Origin: B69-G16 sp964501905
Lineage (GTDB): Archaea; Thermoproteota; Thermoprotei; Thermofilales; B69-G16
DNA: 64,000 nt
Direction of reading: 5' to 3'
Assembly: GCA_964501905.1 (NCBI GenBank)
Contig: CAZCTW010000003.1
Span: 116,784-180,783, forward strand
Shown: one piece after another, positions 8,523 through 16,873 of the stretch
How positions within the stretch are numbered: the stretch's first letter is position 1
Layout of the letters: each line of letters opens with the position of its first letter
The notes under the pieces: model-generated
Told to the model about the DNA's origin: nothing
Databases searched by the model: none
The model's input: the letters and a program-made list of their open reading frames with translations, nothing else
Translations under genes and position numbers: made by a program

Positions 8523-9368
8523 GTGGATCTGGATAGAGAATTTCTATATCTCCTAGCTTTGCTTTTAAATTCTGAGCAAATAGCGGCGCTGTTCGAGATT
8601 TCCTTCCAGGACGCGGAGAGAATTAGAAGAGAAGCTTTAAAGGAATATCAGGCTCGCTTACGAAAGCATGAGTCTAGAAGGCTAACTACTGGTTGTCGTT
8701 GTTTGGATGATTTGCTTGGTGGCGGTGTTGAGACTGGTGCTGTTACGGAGTTTGTAGGCGAGTTTGGCACTGGCAAGACGCAGATAGCTCACCAGCTGTC
8801 TGTTACTGTACAGCTTTCCAGCGAGGAAGGCGGATTAGAAGCTAAAGCAGTTTACATAGATACAGAAGGTACTTTCAGGCCTGAACGCATAATGCAAATA
8901 GCAGAGTATAGAGGCCTAAACCCTCAACAAACACTAGAAAACATACTCTACGCAAGAACATACACAAGCGAACAGCTGTTGGCGGTCATGAATAAGATAA
9001 GTAATGGTTTTTTTGAAAATATCGGGTTAGTGATAGTAGACGCGTTGACGGGGCTACACCTAGACGCGTACTCCGATGAAGAAAGAAGGGTTTACGAATC
9101 TCTGCTGCTTCGGCAGATGTTTAAGCTGTCTGAGTGGGCTGTAAGGGAAAAGGCTGCGGTAGTGGTTACTAATAGATGTTTTAAGCGTGATGAAAAACTT
9201 AAAGTATTAGGAGATCCTTACGTTGGCGCTATATCCTCTACGCGTATACTACTCGAGAAAATGCCCGGGGGTTTGTGGACCGCTAAAATTCTCTACTCTC
9301 CCGACGGGAGAGACGGCGCTTGTACTTTCCGAATTAGAGAGGAGGGTGTGGTAGATGTCGGCGGTTAA
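8523..9368 (+). CDS. RadA/RadB-like recombinase paralogue without HhH domain (copy 2)
   Basis: 281 residues, GTG start one base after the preceding stop. A short N-terminal helical region (about 50 residues, no clear HhH) precedes the RecA core. Residues 54-151 (Walker A GEFGTGKT and beyond) are identical to copy 1. After that the protein departs: Walker B is LVIVDA, the L1/L2 region is rewritten (VVTNRCFKRDEKLK) and the RadA-type GN-PLKP and GGN-AHG blocks are gone. The C-terminal half is therefore RadB/aRadC-like while its ATP-binding half is RadA-like, a mosaic. It overlaps the next gene by 14 bases. Probably an accessory ATPase working with copy 1. Confidence 0.8.
   Translation: MDLDREFLYLLALLLNSEQIAALFEISFQDAERIRREALKEYQARLRKHESRRLTTGCRCLDDLLGGGVETGAVTEFVGEFGTGKTQIAHQLSVTVQLSSEEGGLEAKAVYIDTEGTFRPERIMQIAEYRGLNPQQTLENILYARTYTSEQLLAVMNKISNGFFENIGLVIVDALTGLHLDAYSDEERRVYESLLLRQMFKLSEWAVREKAAVVVTNRCFKRDEKLKVLGDPYVGAISSTRILLEKMPGGLWTAKILYSPDGRDGACTFRIREEGVVDVGG
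8683..8976 (+). repeat. 294-bp perfect direct repeat, copy B
   Basis: Identical to 7824-8117, offset 859 bases. The boundaries were found by reading both copies: T/C differs just before the tract and A/T just after it. Confidence 0.97.
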
Positions 9369-11376
9369 AAAGAAGATGGATGCTTTCGACATAGCTGCTG
9401 TAGTGTACGAACTAGATAAAGTTCTTAACGGGGCTAGGTTAGCGAATATCTACCGTATAGATGAGACTTTTATTTTCAAGTTTAGGAGAAAGGGGGGAAA
9501 TTTCTACTTAATATTTAATCCCGAGGTAGGGGCCTACTTAACTAAGTATGAGTTTGAAGTACCGAAGCAACCTCCTAGCTTCGTGATCGAGCTTAGGCGG
9601 TATATTAGGGGTGGTTTAGTATCTAAGGTTTCCCAGTTAAACAGGGATAGAATAATTGTTTTTGAATTGGAGAAGGGAGGATTAAAATTCTTCCTGGTGA
9701 TGGAGCTTGTTCGAGAGGGCAATTTAATACTGGCTGATTCCAATCTGAAGATAATTTTGGCTTTGAAGTATAAAAAAATGAAGGATAGAAGCATACTTAG
9801 GGGAGAGAGGTATATGCCGCCTCCCGGAGGCCTAGATCCGCTCGACGTAAAACTAGAGGAGCTGTACAATGAGATAAGGAAGGAAGAAAAAGAGAGAAGC
9901 TTAGTTCGAGCCTTTTTTAAAATCCTAAATATTCCCCCGGGTGTAATTAAAGAAGTCTTTTATGAATTTGGGGAAATCAAAGTAAATCAAGTAGATTCAC
10001 ATATCTTGTCAGCGGTTCTGGGTAAGATTAAAGAGATGTACTCGGAAATTGCTGAAGGAAGATTAGAGCCTAACATCGCCTATCGAAATGGTGTTCCCAT
10101 AGGGGTATATCCGATAAAAATGGCTCACCTAGGAGAAGTAGAGAGGAAGTACTTTAACTCATTTAACGAAGCTCTAGACGAGTACTTTACGAGATTTCTG
10201 TTTAAAGCTAAGAGAAAAATACGCGGTTTAGAAAAAATAGCTAAACAAGTATCAGATGTGGAAAGGACTATCGAGGAGTATAGGAACAAAGAGGCGGAGG
10301 CTAGAAGCTTGGCTAAAGTTCTTATGGGAAATCTCCACGTCGTAGAGCTCACGTTACAGAGAATTAGAGAAGCCTTGGAAAGAGGTGAAAAACCTCTCTT
10401 AGAGGAAATCGGAATATCTGGAGTTAAAATTCTCTCCCTAGACCTGGCTAGGAAAATGGTAGAAGCGGAGATTGACGGAAGAAATGTTATCCTGGACTTA
10501 AAGAAGAGCGCCGGAGAAAACGCCAGCGCGTACTTCGAAGAGGCCAAAAAGTATCGCAGAAAAGCTGAGAGGGCCAGAGAAGTTTTAGAGAAGTTGAGGG
10601 AAAAACTGAGAGTTGAAAGTGAAGCTGAGGAATCCGAGAAAATTGTCTTAAAGCTTAGGCGAGCCAAGAAGTGGTACGAGAAGTTCAGATGGTTTATTTC
10701 TTCCGATGGATTCTTAGTCGTAGGAGGGAGGGATGCTTCTCAAAACGAAGCATTAGTTAAAAAGTACATGGAGTCTTCTGACATATTTCTTCACGCTGAC
10801 GTATATGGTTCGCCCGCAGTCATTATAAAGGCTGAAAACCGCCCCGTGCCTAAGAGGACCATACTTGAAGCAGCCCAGTTTACAGCTTCTTATTCGAGAG
10901 CGTGGGAAGCGGGATTTTTCTCAGCCGACGTTTATTGGGTTTACCCAAGCCAAGTATCTAAGAAAACCCCCTCCGGCGAGTACATGGGTAAGGGGAGCTT
11001 TATGATATACGGGAAAAGAAATTATCTCAGAAAAGTCCCTCTCGCCCTTGCCATAGGGTTAGTCTTAAAGAATTCTAGCCTTGAAATTCTATACGGACCT
11101 CCACCTCCTATTGCCAAGAAGGCGCAGTTCTACGTGTTATTGCTCCCCGGGAAGATGGACAGGGAGAAGGCGGCTGCTCGCGTGTTAGAGCGCCTCAGGC
11201 TTCAGGTGCTTAACTATTTTAAGGAGAAAAAGGTACTGTTTAAAATTGACCGCCAGCAAATACTAGAGCTGCTCCCTAAAGGACGTTTTCACGTAGTAGA
11301 AAAGCCGGAGAAGGTGTTGGAGCAAATTGAGAGGTATTATGTTGAAGAAATTGGCGAGAAAGCCAGTAACAATTGA
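9355..11376 (+). CDS. NFACT-family ribosome quality control protein (Rqc2/RqcH/NEMF homologue)
   Basis: 673 residues. Order: NFACT-N domain (about 1-190, with the QLNRDRIIVFELE strand typical of the family), a helical/HhH middle, a long coiled coil (about 280-430, rich in Glu, Lys and Arg) and an NFACT-R domain (about 440-560, FISSDGFLVVGGRDASQNE, DIFLHADVYGSPA). Family members bind stalled 50S subunits carrying peptidyl-tRNA and add C-terminal tails. The ATG overlaps the RadA-like gene by 14 bases and the 3' end overlaps the next gene, so it belongs to the recombinase-led operon; why these are linked is unclear. Confidence 0.92.
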   Translation: MSAVKKKMDAFDIAAVVYELDKVLNGARLANIYRIDETFIFKFRRKGGNFYLIFNPEVGAYLTKYEFEVPKQPPSFVIELRRYIRGGLVSKVSQLNRDRIIVFELEKGGLKFFLVMELVREGNLILADSNLKIILALKYKKMKDRSILRGERYMPPPGGLDPLDVKLEELYNEIRKEEKERSLVRAFFKILNIPPGVIKEVFYEFGEIKVNQVDSHILSAVLGKIKEMYSEIAEGRLEPNIAYRNGVPIGVYPIKMAHLGEVERKYFNSFNEALDEYFTRFLFKAKRKIRGLEKIAKQVSDVERTIEEYRNKEAEARSLAKVLMGNLHVVELTLQRIREALERGEKPLLEEIGISGVKILSLDLARKMVEAEIDGRNVILDLKKSAGENASAYFEEAKKYRRKAERAREVLEKLREKLRVESEAEESEKIVLKLRRAKKWYEKFRWFISSDGFLVVGGRDASQNEALVKKYMESSDIFLHADVYGSPAVIIKAENRPVPKRTILEAAQFTASYSRAWEAGFFSADVYWVYPSQVSKKTPSGEYMGKGSFMIYGKRNYLRKVPLALAIGLVLKNSSLEILYGPPPPIAKKAQFYVLLLPGKMDREKAAARVLERLRLQVLNYFKEKKVLFKIDRQQILELLPKGRFHVVEKPEKVLEQIERYYVEEIGEKASNN

Positions 11377-12145
11377 AGATGACGCTTCGTTAGCAGAAGC
11401 GATACGAGTTATGGTAGAGAATAGGTCGGACGTAGCGATAGTGTGTAGCGAAAAAGAGCGGGTTTTAACGGTACACGTTGTAGCTAGAGCTGTGTTGAAG
11501 AGTGAGGGAAGACTAGCCAATGTGCTTGGCCAAAACACATTTTCGCTCGCCATTGAACCTAATTATGTATCTGAAAACAGAAAATTAGCATACCTTATTA
11601 AAAACCTTAAAAAATTCCTATGGAGCGGGAATCTAGTATTGGTCGGTCGCGGAGGCAGAATCACGGGCTATATTAAACCTGAGGATATTTTCAAATATTT
11701 TAGCGAGAACCTAATCTGCAACGATATAAACAGCGCATTTTTCCATCCGGGTAATTGTCTGCTAGTATATGCGAATAGATCTGTAAAATCTACGCTAAAA
11801 TCTCTGTTAAGGAAAAACACTTCATATGTCTTTGTGTATTCGCGTAGCAAGTATAAGGGCTCCTTAAGTCTTCTGGATTTAATGGAAGAGCTTGTTGAAG
11901 AGGAGATCCTAGAAAAAGTGAGCTCCGGCGACGACGGATATTTTTTCCAAGCCTCAGTATCAGATCTTAATCCTAAAATAGAGGCCACGATAGATATCGA
12001 GAAAATGGGAAAGAATGATTTGGTGGATATCCTAGCTAACCACGGGCACGTTGCTATATTAAAAAATAGAGGACTTTACAGAGCGATCGACGACAAAAAT
12101 CTGCTCTTTTATACTATAAACATCCTCGCGGCTAGATCACGATGA
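11339..12145 (+). CDS. CBS-domain-like protein
   Basis: 268 residues. ATG 11339 is chosen over the in-frame TTG at 11327. The N-terminus (KPVTIEDDASLAEAIRVMVENRSDVAIVC) has the beta-alpha pattern of a CBS motif. A second partial repeat follows (VLVGRGGRITGYIKPEDIF), and the C-terminal third is less regular. CBS pairs bind adenosine nucleotides and act as regulatory modules. It overlaps nfact upstream and the Mut7-C gene downstream (ATGA), so it is translationally coupled to both. The C-terminal part is not recognised. Confidence 0.6.
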   Translation: MLKKLARKPVTIEDDASLAEAIRVMVENRSDVAIVCSEKERVLTVHVVARAVLKSEGRLANVLGQNTFSLAIEPNYVSENRKLAYLIKNLKKFLWSGNLVLVGRGGRITGYIKPEDIFKYFSENLICNDINSAFFHPGNCLLVYANRSVKSTLKSLLRKNTSYVFVYSRSKYKGSLSLLDLMEELVEEEILEKVSSGDDGYFFQASVSDLNPKIEATIDIEKMGKNDLVDILANHGHVAILKNRGLYRAIDDKNLLFYTINILAARSR

Positions 12146-12615
12146 GCTCTTACGAATTTATTGTGGACTCTATGCTAGGAAAAACAGCAAAGTGGTTGAG
12201 AGTGCTAGGTTACAGCGTCTACTACGACGCTAACAGCGACGACGACTACCTTATAAGTCTGGCTAAGAGACATAACGCCAACCTGATTACCAGAGACGAA
12301 AAGCTCTTTTATAAAGCCTTAAAAGAGGATGTAAAGGTATGTCTTGTGGAAAATACTTCCAATAAAGAGATATTAAAAGAACTAAAGGAGAAGTTCGGCA
12401 TAAGGCTATTTATAGATGTTGAGAAGACTAGGTGTCCTAAGTGTAACGGGATGCTCTATAAGGTGTCGAGGGAAGAGGTTAAAGGTAGGGTGCCTTTAGG
12501 GGTTTGGAAGAGCTATAAGGTATTCTTCCTCTGCAGCAGGTGTGGCTCCGTGTACTGGATGGGAAAACATTTTAAATCTATGAGGAAAATACTAGACAGT
12601 ATCCGAGGTGGTTGA
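12142..12615 (+). CDS. Mut7-C (DUF82) PIN-like RNase with zinc ribbon
   Basis: 157 residues. The N-terminal PIN-like part has FIVDSMLGKTAKWLRVLGY, the acidic cluster DANSDDDYL and LITRDEKL, the metal-ligand pattern of Mut7-C. The C-terminal zinc ribbon has CPKCNG and CSRCGSVYW. Family members are predicted single-strand ribonucleases. ATGA overlap with the upstream gene and a 4-base overlap with AMMECR1 downstream keep it in the operon. RNase function is inferred from the family. Confidence 0.85.
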   Translation: MSSYEFIVDSMLGKTAKWLRVLGYSVYYDANSDDDYLISLAKRHNANLITRDEKLFYKALKEDVKVCLVENTSNKEILKELKEKFGIRLFIDVEKTRCPKCNGMLYKVSREEVKGRVPLGVWKSYKVFFLCSRCGSVYWMGKHFKSMRKILDSIRGG

Positions 12616-13262
12616 TTATTGACAAGTTATCTCTTGAAGAAGGAAAGTTTTTAGTAAGACTGGCTAGGAAGACCGTAGAGGATTACTTCACCACTTATAG
12701 CGAGATTAAGCCGCCAGAAGATACTCCTCCGATTCTCTACGAGAAGATGGGGGTTTTCGTAACTTTAGAGAAGATTGTAGTTCAGCGCGATGGCATGAGG
12801 AGGAGAGTTCTTAGGGGCTGTATAGGCTATCCAGAACCCGTACTGCCATTGGTTGAGGCTACTATTAGGGCGGCCTTAGACGCCGCCTTCCACGATCCCC
12901 GCTTCCCTCCTTTAATGGAAAATGAACTCTCAGATGTTATTTTCGAGGTCAGTGTCCTAACTAAGCCTGAGTTGCTAGACGTCTCAGATCCCAAAGAAAT
13001 ACCTCAAAAAATAAAAGTGGGCGTCCATGGATTAATAATTGAGAGGGGTTTCTTCAGGGGACTCCTTTTGCCGCAAGTAGCTGTAGAATACGAGTGGTCG
13101 GAGGAGGAGTTTCTAGATCAAGCATGTATAAAGGCAGGTTTGCCCGCTAGAGCTTGGATGTTGCCCGGAACGAAGGTATACACGTTTAAAGCTCAGATAT
13201 TCGCTGAGTTAGAGCCCAGCGGGGAAATTATAGAGCGCAGGTTGAGTTTATCACCTGAGTAG
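12612..13262 (+). CDS. AMMECR1 family protein
   Basis: 216 residues with the family signature LRGCIGYPEPVLPL at about 67-80, followed by ATIRAALDAAFHDPRFPPL. The TTG start overlaps the preceding TGA. AMMECR1 proteins are conserved in archaea and eukaryotes; biochemical function remains uncertain, with proposed links to radical SAM/Memo chemistry. It is the last gene of the recombinase-NFACT run; a 58-base gap follows. Confidence 0.9.
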   Translation: MIIDKLSLEEGKFLVRLARKTVEDYFTTYSEIKPPEDTPPILYEKMGVFVTLEKIVVQRDGMRRRVLRGCIGYPEPVLPLVEATIRAALDAAFHDPRFPPLMENELSDVIFEVSVLTKPELLDVSDPKEIPQKIKVGVHGLIIERGFFRGLLLPQVAVEYEWSEEEFLDQACIKAGLPARAWMLPGTKVYTFKAQIFAELEPSGEIIERRLSLSPE

Positions 13263-13320
13263 TGAACGTAAAACTAATTATGGTAAGACGTTCTAAAATA
13301 CCTAGGCTAAGGTGTAAAAA

Positions 13321-14061
13321 TTGCGGGTAATACAGCTCTTTATCTGTAGAGATAGCGGATCCAAGCAGCTTTTAGAGGATTTAAAAAGTCTAATAGAGCC
13401 TTTAAAGGGCAAGGTGGACCTAAAAGTCCATTTAATTCATATAAACAAACCCGAGGATTTCCCGGGCTTCTTAGCTACAATGGAGGAGCTCTTCGGAGGG
13501 ATCTCTACTCTTACTTTCAGAAAATACGGTATAAGAAGAATACCCGCAATAGTAGTGGATGAGCGGAAAGTTCTAGAAGGCAGATATCCCTCGAAAGAAG
13601 AGTTGTTCGAAATATTAAGAGAGGAAGGGATAACGTTAGAAGAAGCGGTTCCTCTCCCGCCTAAACCAATCGTAGAAATGCCGACAATTAGAGAGTTTGA
13701 ACGTTACACGCCTCCGGAAAAAACACCGGAACTGCCGCCGAGAATAGAAGAGGAACTCCCACCGCCTCGTGAAGAGTTTCCTTCTCTTCGTGAAGAGGAG
13801 GAGCTTATCTATGAGGAGCAACCAGCGCCTCTGCCAGTAGAAGAGCCGGAGAGCATGGTTGAAGAAATTAAACCGGTGGAAGAGCGTCTTCGAAAAAACG
13901 AAGTTCGAGAAGCGCCTCCTCCTCCACCTACGCCAAAACCCGAAGCTAGAAAGGCTAAACGGACGTGTACCTCTTGTATCTTTTACAATGAGATAACTAA
14001 AAGGTGTGCCATGCTGGGGAAAATAGTGGAGGATCCTTCAAATCCTCCATGTTCGTGGTAG
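13321..14061 (+). CDS. Thioredoxin-fold-like protein with Pro/Glu linker and C-terminal Cys cluster
   Basis: 246 residues; TTG start preceded by AAGGTG. Residues 1-105 have the beta-alpha pattern and RIPAIV cis-proline motif of a thioredoxin-like fold but no CxxC. Residues 115-210 are a low-complexity Pro/Glu-rich linker (EELPPPREEF, PPPPPTPKP). The last 33 residues carry four Cys (CTSC...C...C, ending PPCSW), a possible metal or Fe-S site. The family is not recognised. It could be a scaffold or an electron carrier; no function is claimed. Confidence 0.7.
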   Translation: MRVIQLFICRDSGSKQLLEDLKSLIEPLKGKVDLKVHLIHINKPEDFPGFLATMEELFGGISTLTFRKYGIRRIPAIVVDERKVLEGRYPSKEELFEILREEGITLEEAVPLPPKPIVEMPTIREFERYTPPEKTPELPPRIEEELPPPREEFPSLREEEELIYEEQPAPLPVEEPESMVEEIKPVEERLRKNEVREAPPPPPTPKPEARKAKRTCTSCIFYNEITKRCAMLGKIVEDPSNPPCSW

Positions 14062-14070
14062 AGATCCTTA

Positions 14071-14092
14071 GTATTTAAAGAAAATTTTAAAT
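14071..14092 (+). promoter_or_regulatory. TATA region for rpl35ae
   Basis: Two overlapping AT-rich candidates, GTATTTAAAG and AAAATTTTAAAT, lie 32-53 bases before the L35Ae ATG, which also has a strong AGAGGGGT ribosome binding site at 14113-14120. Confidence 0.45.
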
Positions 14093-14123
14093 CCAAACTA
14101 AGTACAGATTTTAGAGGGGTTCT

Positions 14124-14381
14124 ATGGAAGCCTACATATTATCGTTTAGGAGAGGGGGAGGAGGTCAAAAAGAGTGGTATGCTATTCTAGAAATTCCCAG
14201 TGTCAATACCGCCGGAAAAGCCGCAGCTTTTATAGGCAGAAAAGTAGTATGGAAGCCCAAAGAAGACAAAGTTTTTACAGGGAGAATAGTTAGAACCCAC
14301 GGACGTAGAGGACGCCTGCTGGCTAGGTTTAAAAAACCCCTCCCTGGACAAGCGATAGGTTCTAAAGTTAAAATTTTATAA
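14124..14381 (+). CDS. Ribosomal protein L35Ae
   Basis: 85 residues, a beta-barrel protein of the large subunit. Diagnostic stretches are GKAAAFIGRKVVWK, GRIVRTHGRRGRLLARF and the C-terminal LPGQAIGSKVKIL. This ribosomal protein is patchy across archaea and shared with eukaryotes. It has its own TATA region and ribosome binding site and sits 57 bases upstream of DNA ligase. Confidence 0.95.
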   Translation: MEAYILSFRRGGGGQKEWYAILEIPSVNTAGKAAAFIGRKVVWKPKEDKVFTGRIVRTHGRRGRLLARFKKPLPGQAIGSKVKIL

Positions 14382-14438
14382 AATTTTATTAAAAGAAACA
14401 GTTAAATCCATCTATCGAAAAGTCTATCCTGGGGGAAA

Positions 14439-16226
14439 ATGGATTTAGAGTATTCACTTCTAGCAGATACCTATGAGAAAATAGAAGCTACTACTAGCAG
14501 AACAGCGATGACCGACTACTTGGTAGTGCTCTTCAGCAAAACTCCTCCAGAAGTGATAGACAAAGTAGTCTACCTGACGCAGGGAAAGCTCTACCCCGAC
14601 TACGTGGGCGTCGAGCTTGGAATAGCGGAGAAGCTCGCTATGCGAGCCCTAGCAATGGCTATAGGCGTTAGCGTCAGCCTAATAGAAAAGGAGTATAAAA
14701 AGCTGGGAGACATAGGCTTAGTAGCGGAGAAAATGTTAAGTAAGTACAAACCAGTCTCAATAACGCAATTCTTTGGAGAACAAGAATTCGCTAAAAAACT
14801 AACCGTATCCACGGTCTACGAAAAACTTGAGAAAATAGCAAAGGCAATCGGTGAAGGATCTCAAGACCTTAAAATTTCTCTCCTAGCCAGTCTTCTAAAA
14901 GATGCTTCGCCCAAAGAGGCTAAATATATACTTAGAACCATAACTGGCAGGCTTAGACTGGGAATAGCCGACATGACTATTCTAGACGCGCTAGCGATAG
15001 CGTTTACAGGCTCGAAATCGGCAAGGGATATTATAGAGAGAGCTTACAACGTTCACCCAGATCTAGGCTATATAGCTAAAAAATTGGCCTTGGAAGGGCT
15101 CGAGGGGGTCAAGGGCATCAGGATAAAGGTTGGTATTCCCATACAGCCCATGCTAGCAGAACGGCTTAACGACCCTAAAGAGATATTGAGCAAGCTTGGG
15201 GGTAAATGCATCGTCGAATATAAATATGACGGGGAGAGAATCCAAGCTCACAAAGGCGAGGATAAAGTTTTGCTGTTTAGCCGTAGGCTCGAAAATATAA
15301 CCCATCACTACCCGGACGTAGTAGATATGGTGAGAAGACACGTGAAAGCTAGAGAAGCCATAGTGGAGGGCGAGTGCGTAGCCGTAAACCCGAATACAGG
15401 GGAAATGCTGCCTTTTCAGGAGCTAATGCATAGGAGGAGAAAATACGGTGTAGAGAAAGCCATGGAGATGTACCCCGTGCACTTTTACCTTTTCGATTTA
15501 CTTTACTTAGACGGGGAAGAGTATATTTCTAAGCCGTATATGGAGAGGAGGAAAAAACTCGAGGAAATAGTCGAGCAGACCGATTACATATCGTTAGCCG
15601 AAGCCCGTATCGTGGACGATCCACGAGAATTAGACAAATTCTTTGAACAGGCTATAAGCGACGGCTGCGAAGGGATAATGTGCAAATCGATATCCTCTGA
15701 CTCCATATACCAAATGGGGGCGAGGGGTTGGCTCTGGATAAAATACAAGAGAGACTACAGATATGAGATGACCGATACTGTAGACCTAGTAGTTGTTGGC
15801 GCTTTTTATGGGAGAGGGAAGAGAGCGGGAACATACGGCGCCTTGCTTATGGCGGCATATAATCCAGAGAAGGATGTGTTCGAAACCGTATGTAAAGTAG
15901 GGAGCGGTTTCACCGATGAAGATTTAGCGAAGCTTCCCGAGATATTGGCTCCCTATAAAATAGATCATAAGCATCCGCGAGTATCTTCTAAATTGGAGGC
16001 GGATGTGTGGTTTGTCCCAGCTGTGGTCCTGGAGATAATAGGGGCCGAGATCACGTTAAGCCCTCTACATACGTGTGCCTTCGGTAAAATTAGGGAGGAA
16101 GCAGGGTTAGCTATCAGGTTCCCCCGTTTCACAGGCAGGTATAGATTTGATAAAAAGGCAGAACAGGCTACTACGACTAAAGAGCTTATTGAAATGTACA
16201 AATCTCAGAGAAAAACAGCTAGCTAG
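14439..16226 (+). CDS. lig: ATP-dependent DNA ligase
   Basis: 595 residues, the normal length for archaeal replicative ligase. An N-terminal DNA-binding domain (about 1-215) is followed by the adenylation domain with motif I EYKYDG (nucleophile K262) and ERIQAHK, motif III (HFYLFDLLY), motif IV (EGIMCKS) and motif V (WIKYKRDY), then an OB domain (VDLVVVGAFYGRGKRAG). It seals nicks in Okazaki-fragment maturation and repair, normally with PCNA. The 3' end overlaps the facing coiled-coil gene by 8 bases. Confidence 0.97.
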   Translation: MDLEYSLLADTYEKIEATTSRTAMTDYLVVLFSKTPPEVIDKVVYLTQGKLYPDYVGVELGIAEKLAMRALAMAIGVSVSLIEKEYKKLGDIGLVAEKMLSKYKPVSITQFFGEQEFAKKLTVSTVYEKLEKIAKAIGEGSQDLKISLLASLLKDASPKEAKYILRTITGRLRLGIADMTILDALAIAFTGSKSARDIIERAYNVHPDLGYIAKKLALEGLEGVKGIRIKVGIPIQPMLAERLNDPKEILSKLGGKCIVEYKYDGERIQAHKGEDKVLLFSRRLENITHHYPDVVDMVRRHVKAREAIVEGECVAVNPNTGEMLPFQELMHRRRKYGVEKAMEMYPVHFYLFDLLYLDGEEYISKPYMERRKKLEEIVEQTDYISLAEARIVDDPRELDKFFEQAISDGCEGIMCKSISSDSIYQMGARGWLWIKYKRDYRYEMTDTVDLVVVGAFYGRGKRAGTYGALLMAAYNPEKDVFETVCKVGSGFTDEDLAKLPEILAPYKIDHKHPRVSSKLEADVWFVPAVVLEIIGAEITLSPLHTCAFGKIREEAGLAIRFPRFTGRYRFDKKAEQATTTKELIEMYKSQRKTAS

Positions 16227-16782
16227 GATACTCTTTCTCGTACATTCTAGCCAAAGTCCACCTTATAGCGCCGCGCAGTTCGTCTAATCTTCTCTCGTCT
16301 CTGTAGTTACGTATCACTAATTCTTTCAAGATATCATCTTCGGTTCTTATCTCGTAGTCTATCACGAGGTCCGGATCCAGCAATCCTTCTTGAACCTTTT
16401 CCTCGTCACTACTTCTCATTTCTAAGAGAAGCCTGTTTAGGAGAAAGTGCCTGAAGGGGGGAGTTGACACGTGAAGTTTCACTATGGGCTTGACTACAAG
16501 GTAATCCTTGTAGACTATCATCTTAGCTATTTTTTCGCCAGTTCTAGTAGAGAAGGTGTGCTCGGCAATAGGCTTCTCTAAAATCTTGTGCTTGATGCTC
16601 GGTTTTTCCACCAGTTCTTCTCTTCTCAGCTCTGAAGCTGGGATAAAGCTCTCTCTTGATAAAACTTCATCTATGAAATGAACTAGAGCTTTAAGCTCGG
16701 AGAGCTCCTGTTCCAGCTCAGAAATTCTTTTTTCTATTCGAGATTTGAGAGAAGCTAATAGCTTTAACCTTGACTCGCTCAC
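16219..16782 (-). CDS. Coiled-coil conserved hypothetical protein
   Basis: 187 residues from a GTG start. Residues 5-45 are a strong leucine/glutamate coiled coil (RIEKRISELEQELSELKAL). The rest is a mixed alpha/beta domain (MIVYKDYLVVKPIVKLHV, HFLLNRLLLEMRSSDEEK) with no known catalytic motif. The family is not recognised; the look is that of an archaeal structural or nucleic-acid-associated protein. Convergent with DNA ligase. Confidence 0.65.
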   Translation of the reverse strand: MSESRLKLLASLKSRIEKRISELEQELSELKALVHFIDEVLSRESFIPASELRREELVEKPSIKHKILEKPIAEHTFSTRTGEKIAKMIVYKDYLVVKPIVKLHVSTPPFRHFLLNRLLLEMRSSDEEKVQEGLLDPDLVIDYEIRTEDDILKELVIRNYRDERRLDELRGAIRWTLARMYEKEYPS

Positions 16783-16873
16783 CTTATCCCTCTCCTATTA
16801 ACTATAGCCCAGTATTATTAAAGTTATTCGCGACAAGAGTTTTATTTATTAGAATAGCGTAGACAAGGGAGGT

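Noticed and set aside
7523..9368. Simple recent tandem duplication of one recombinase gene
   Set aside because: Only 294 bases are identical; the rest of the two genes, including the presence of HhH and the C-terminal halves, is too diverged for a recent whole-gene copy.
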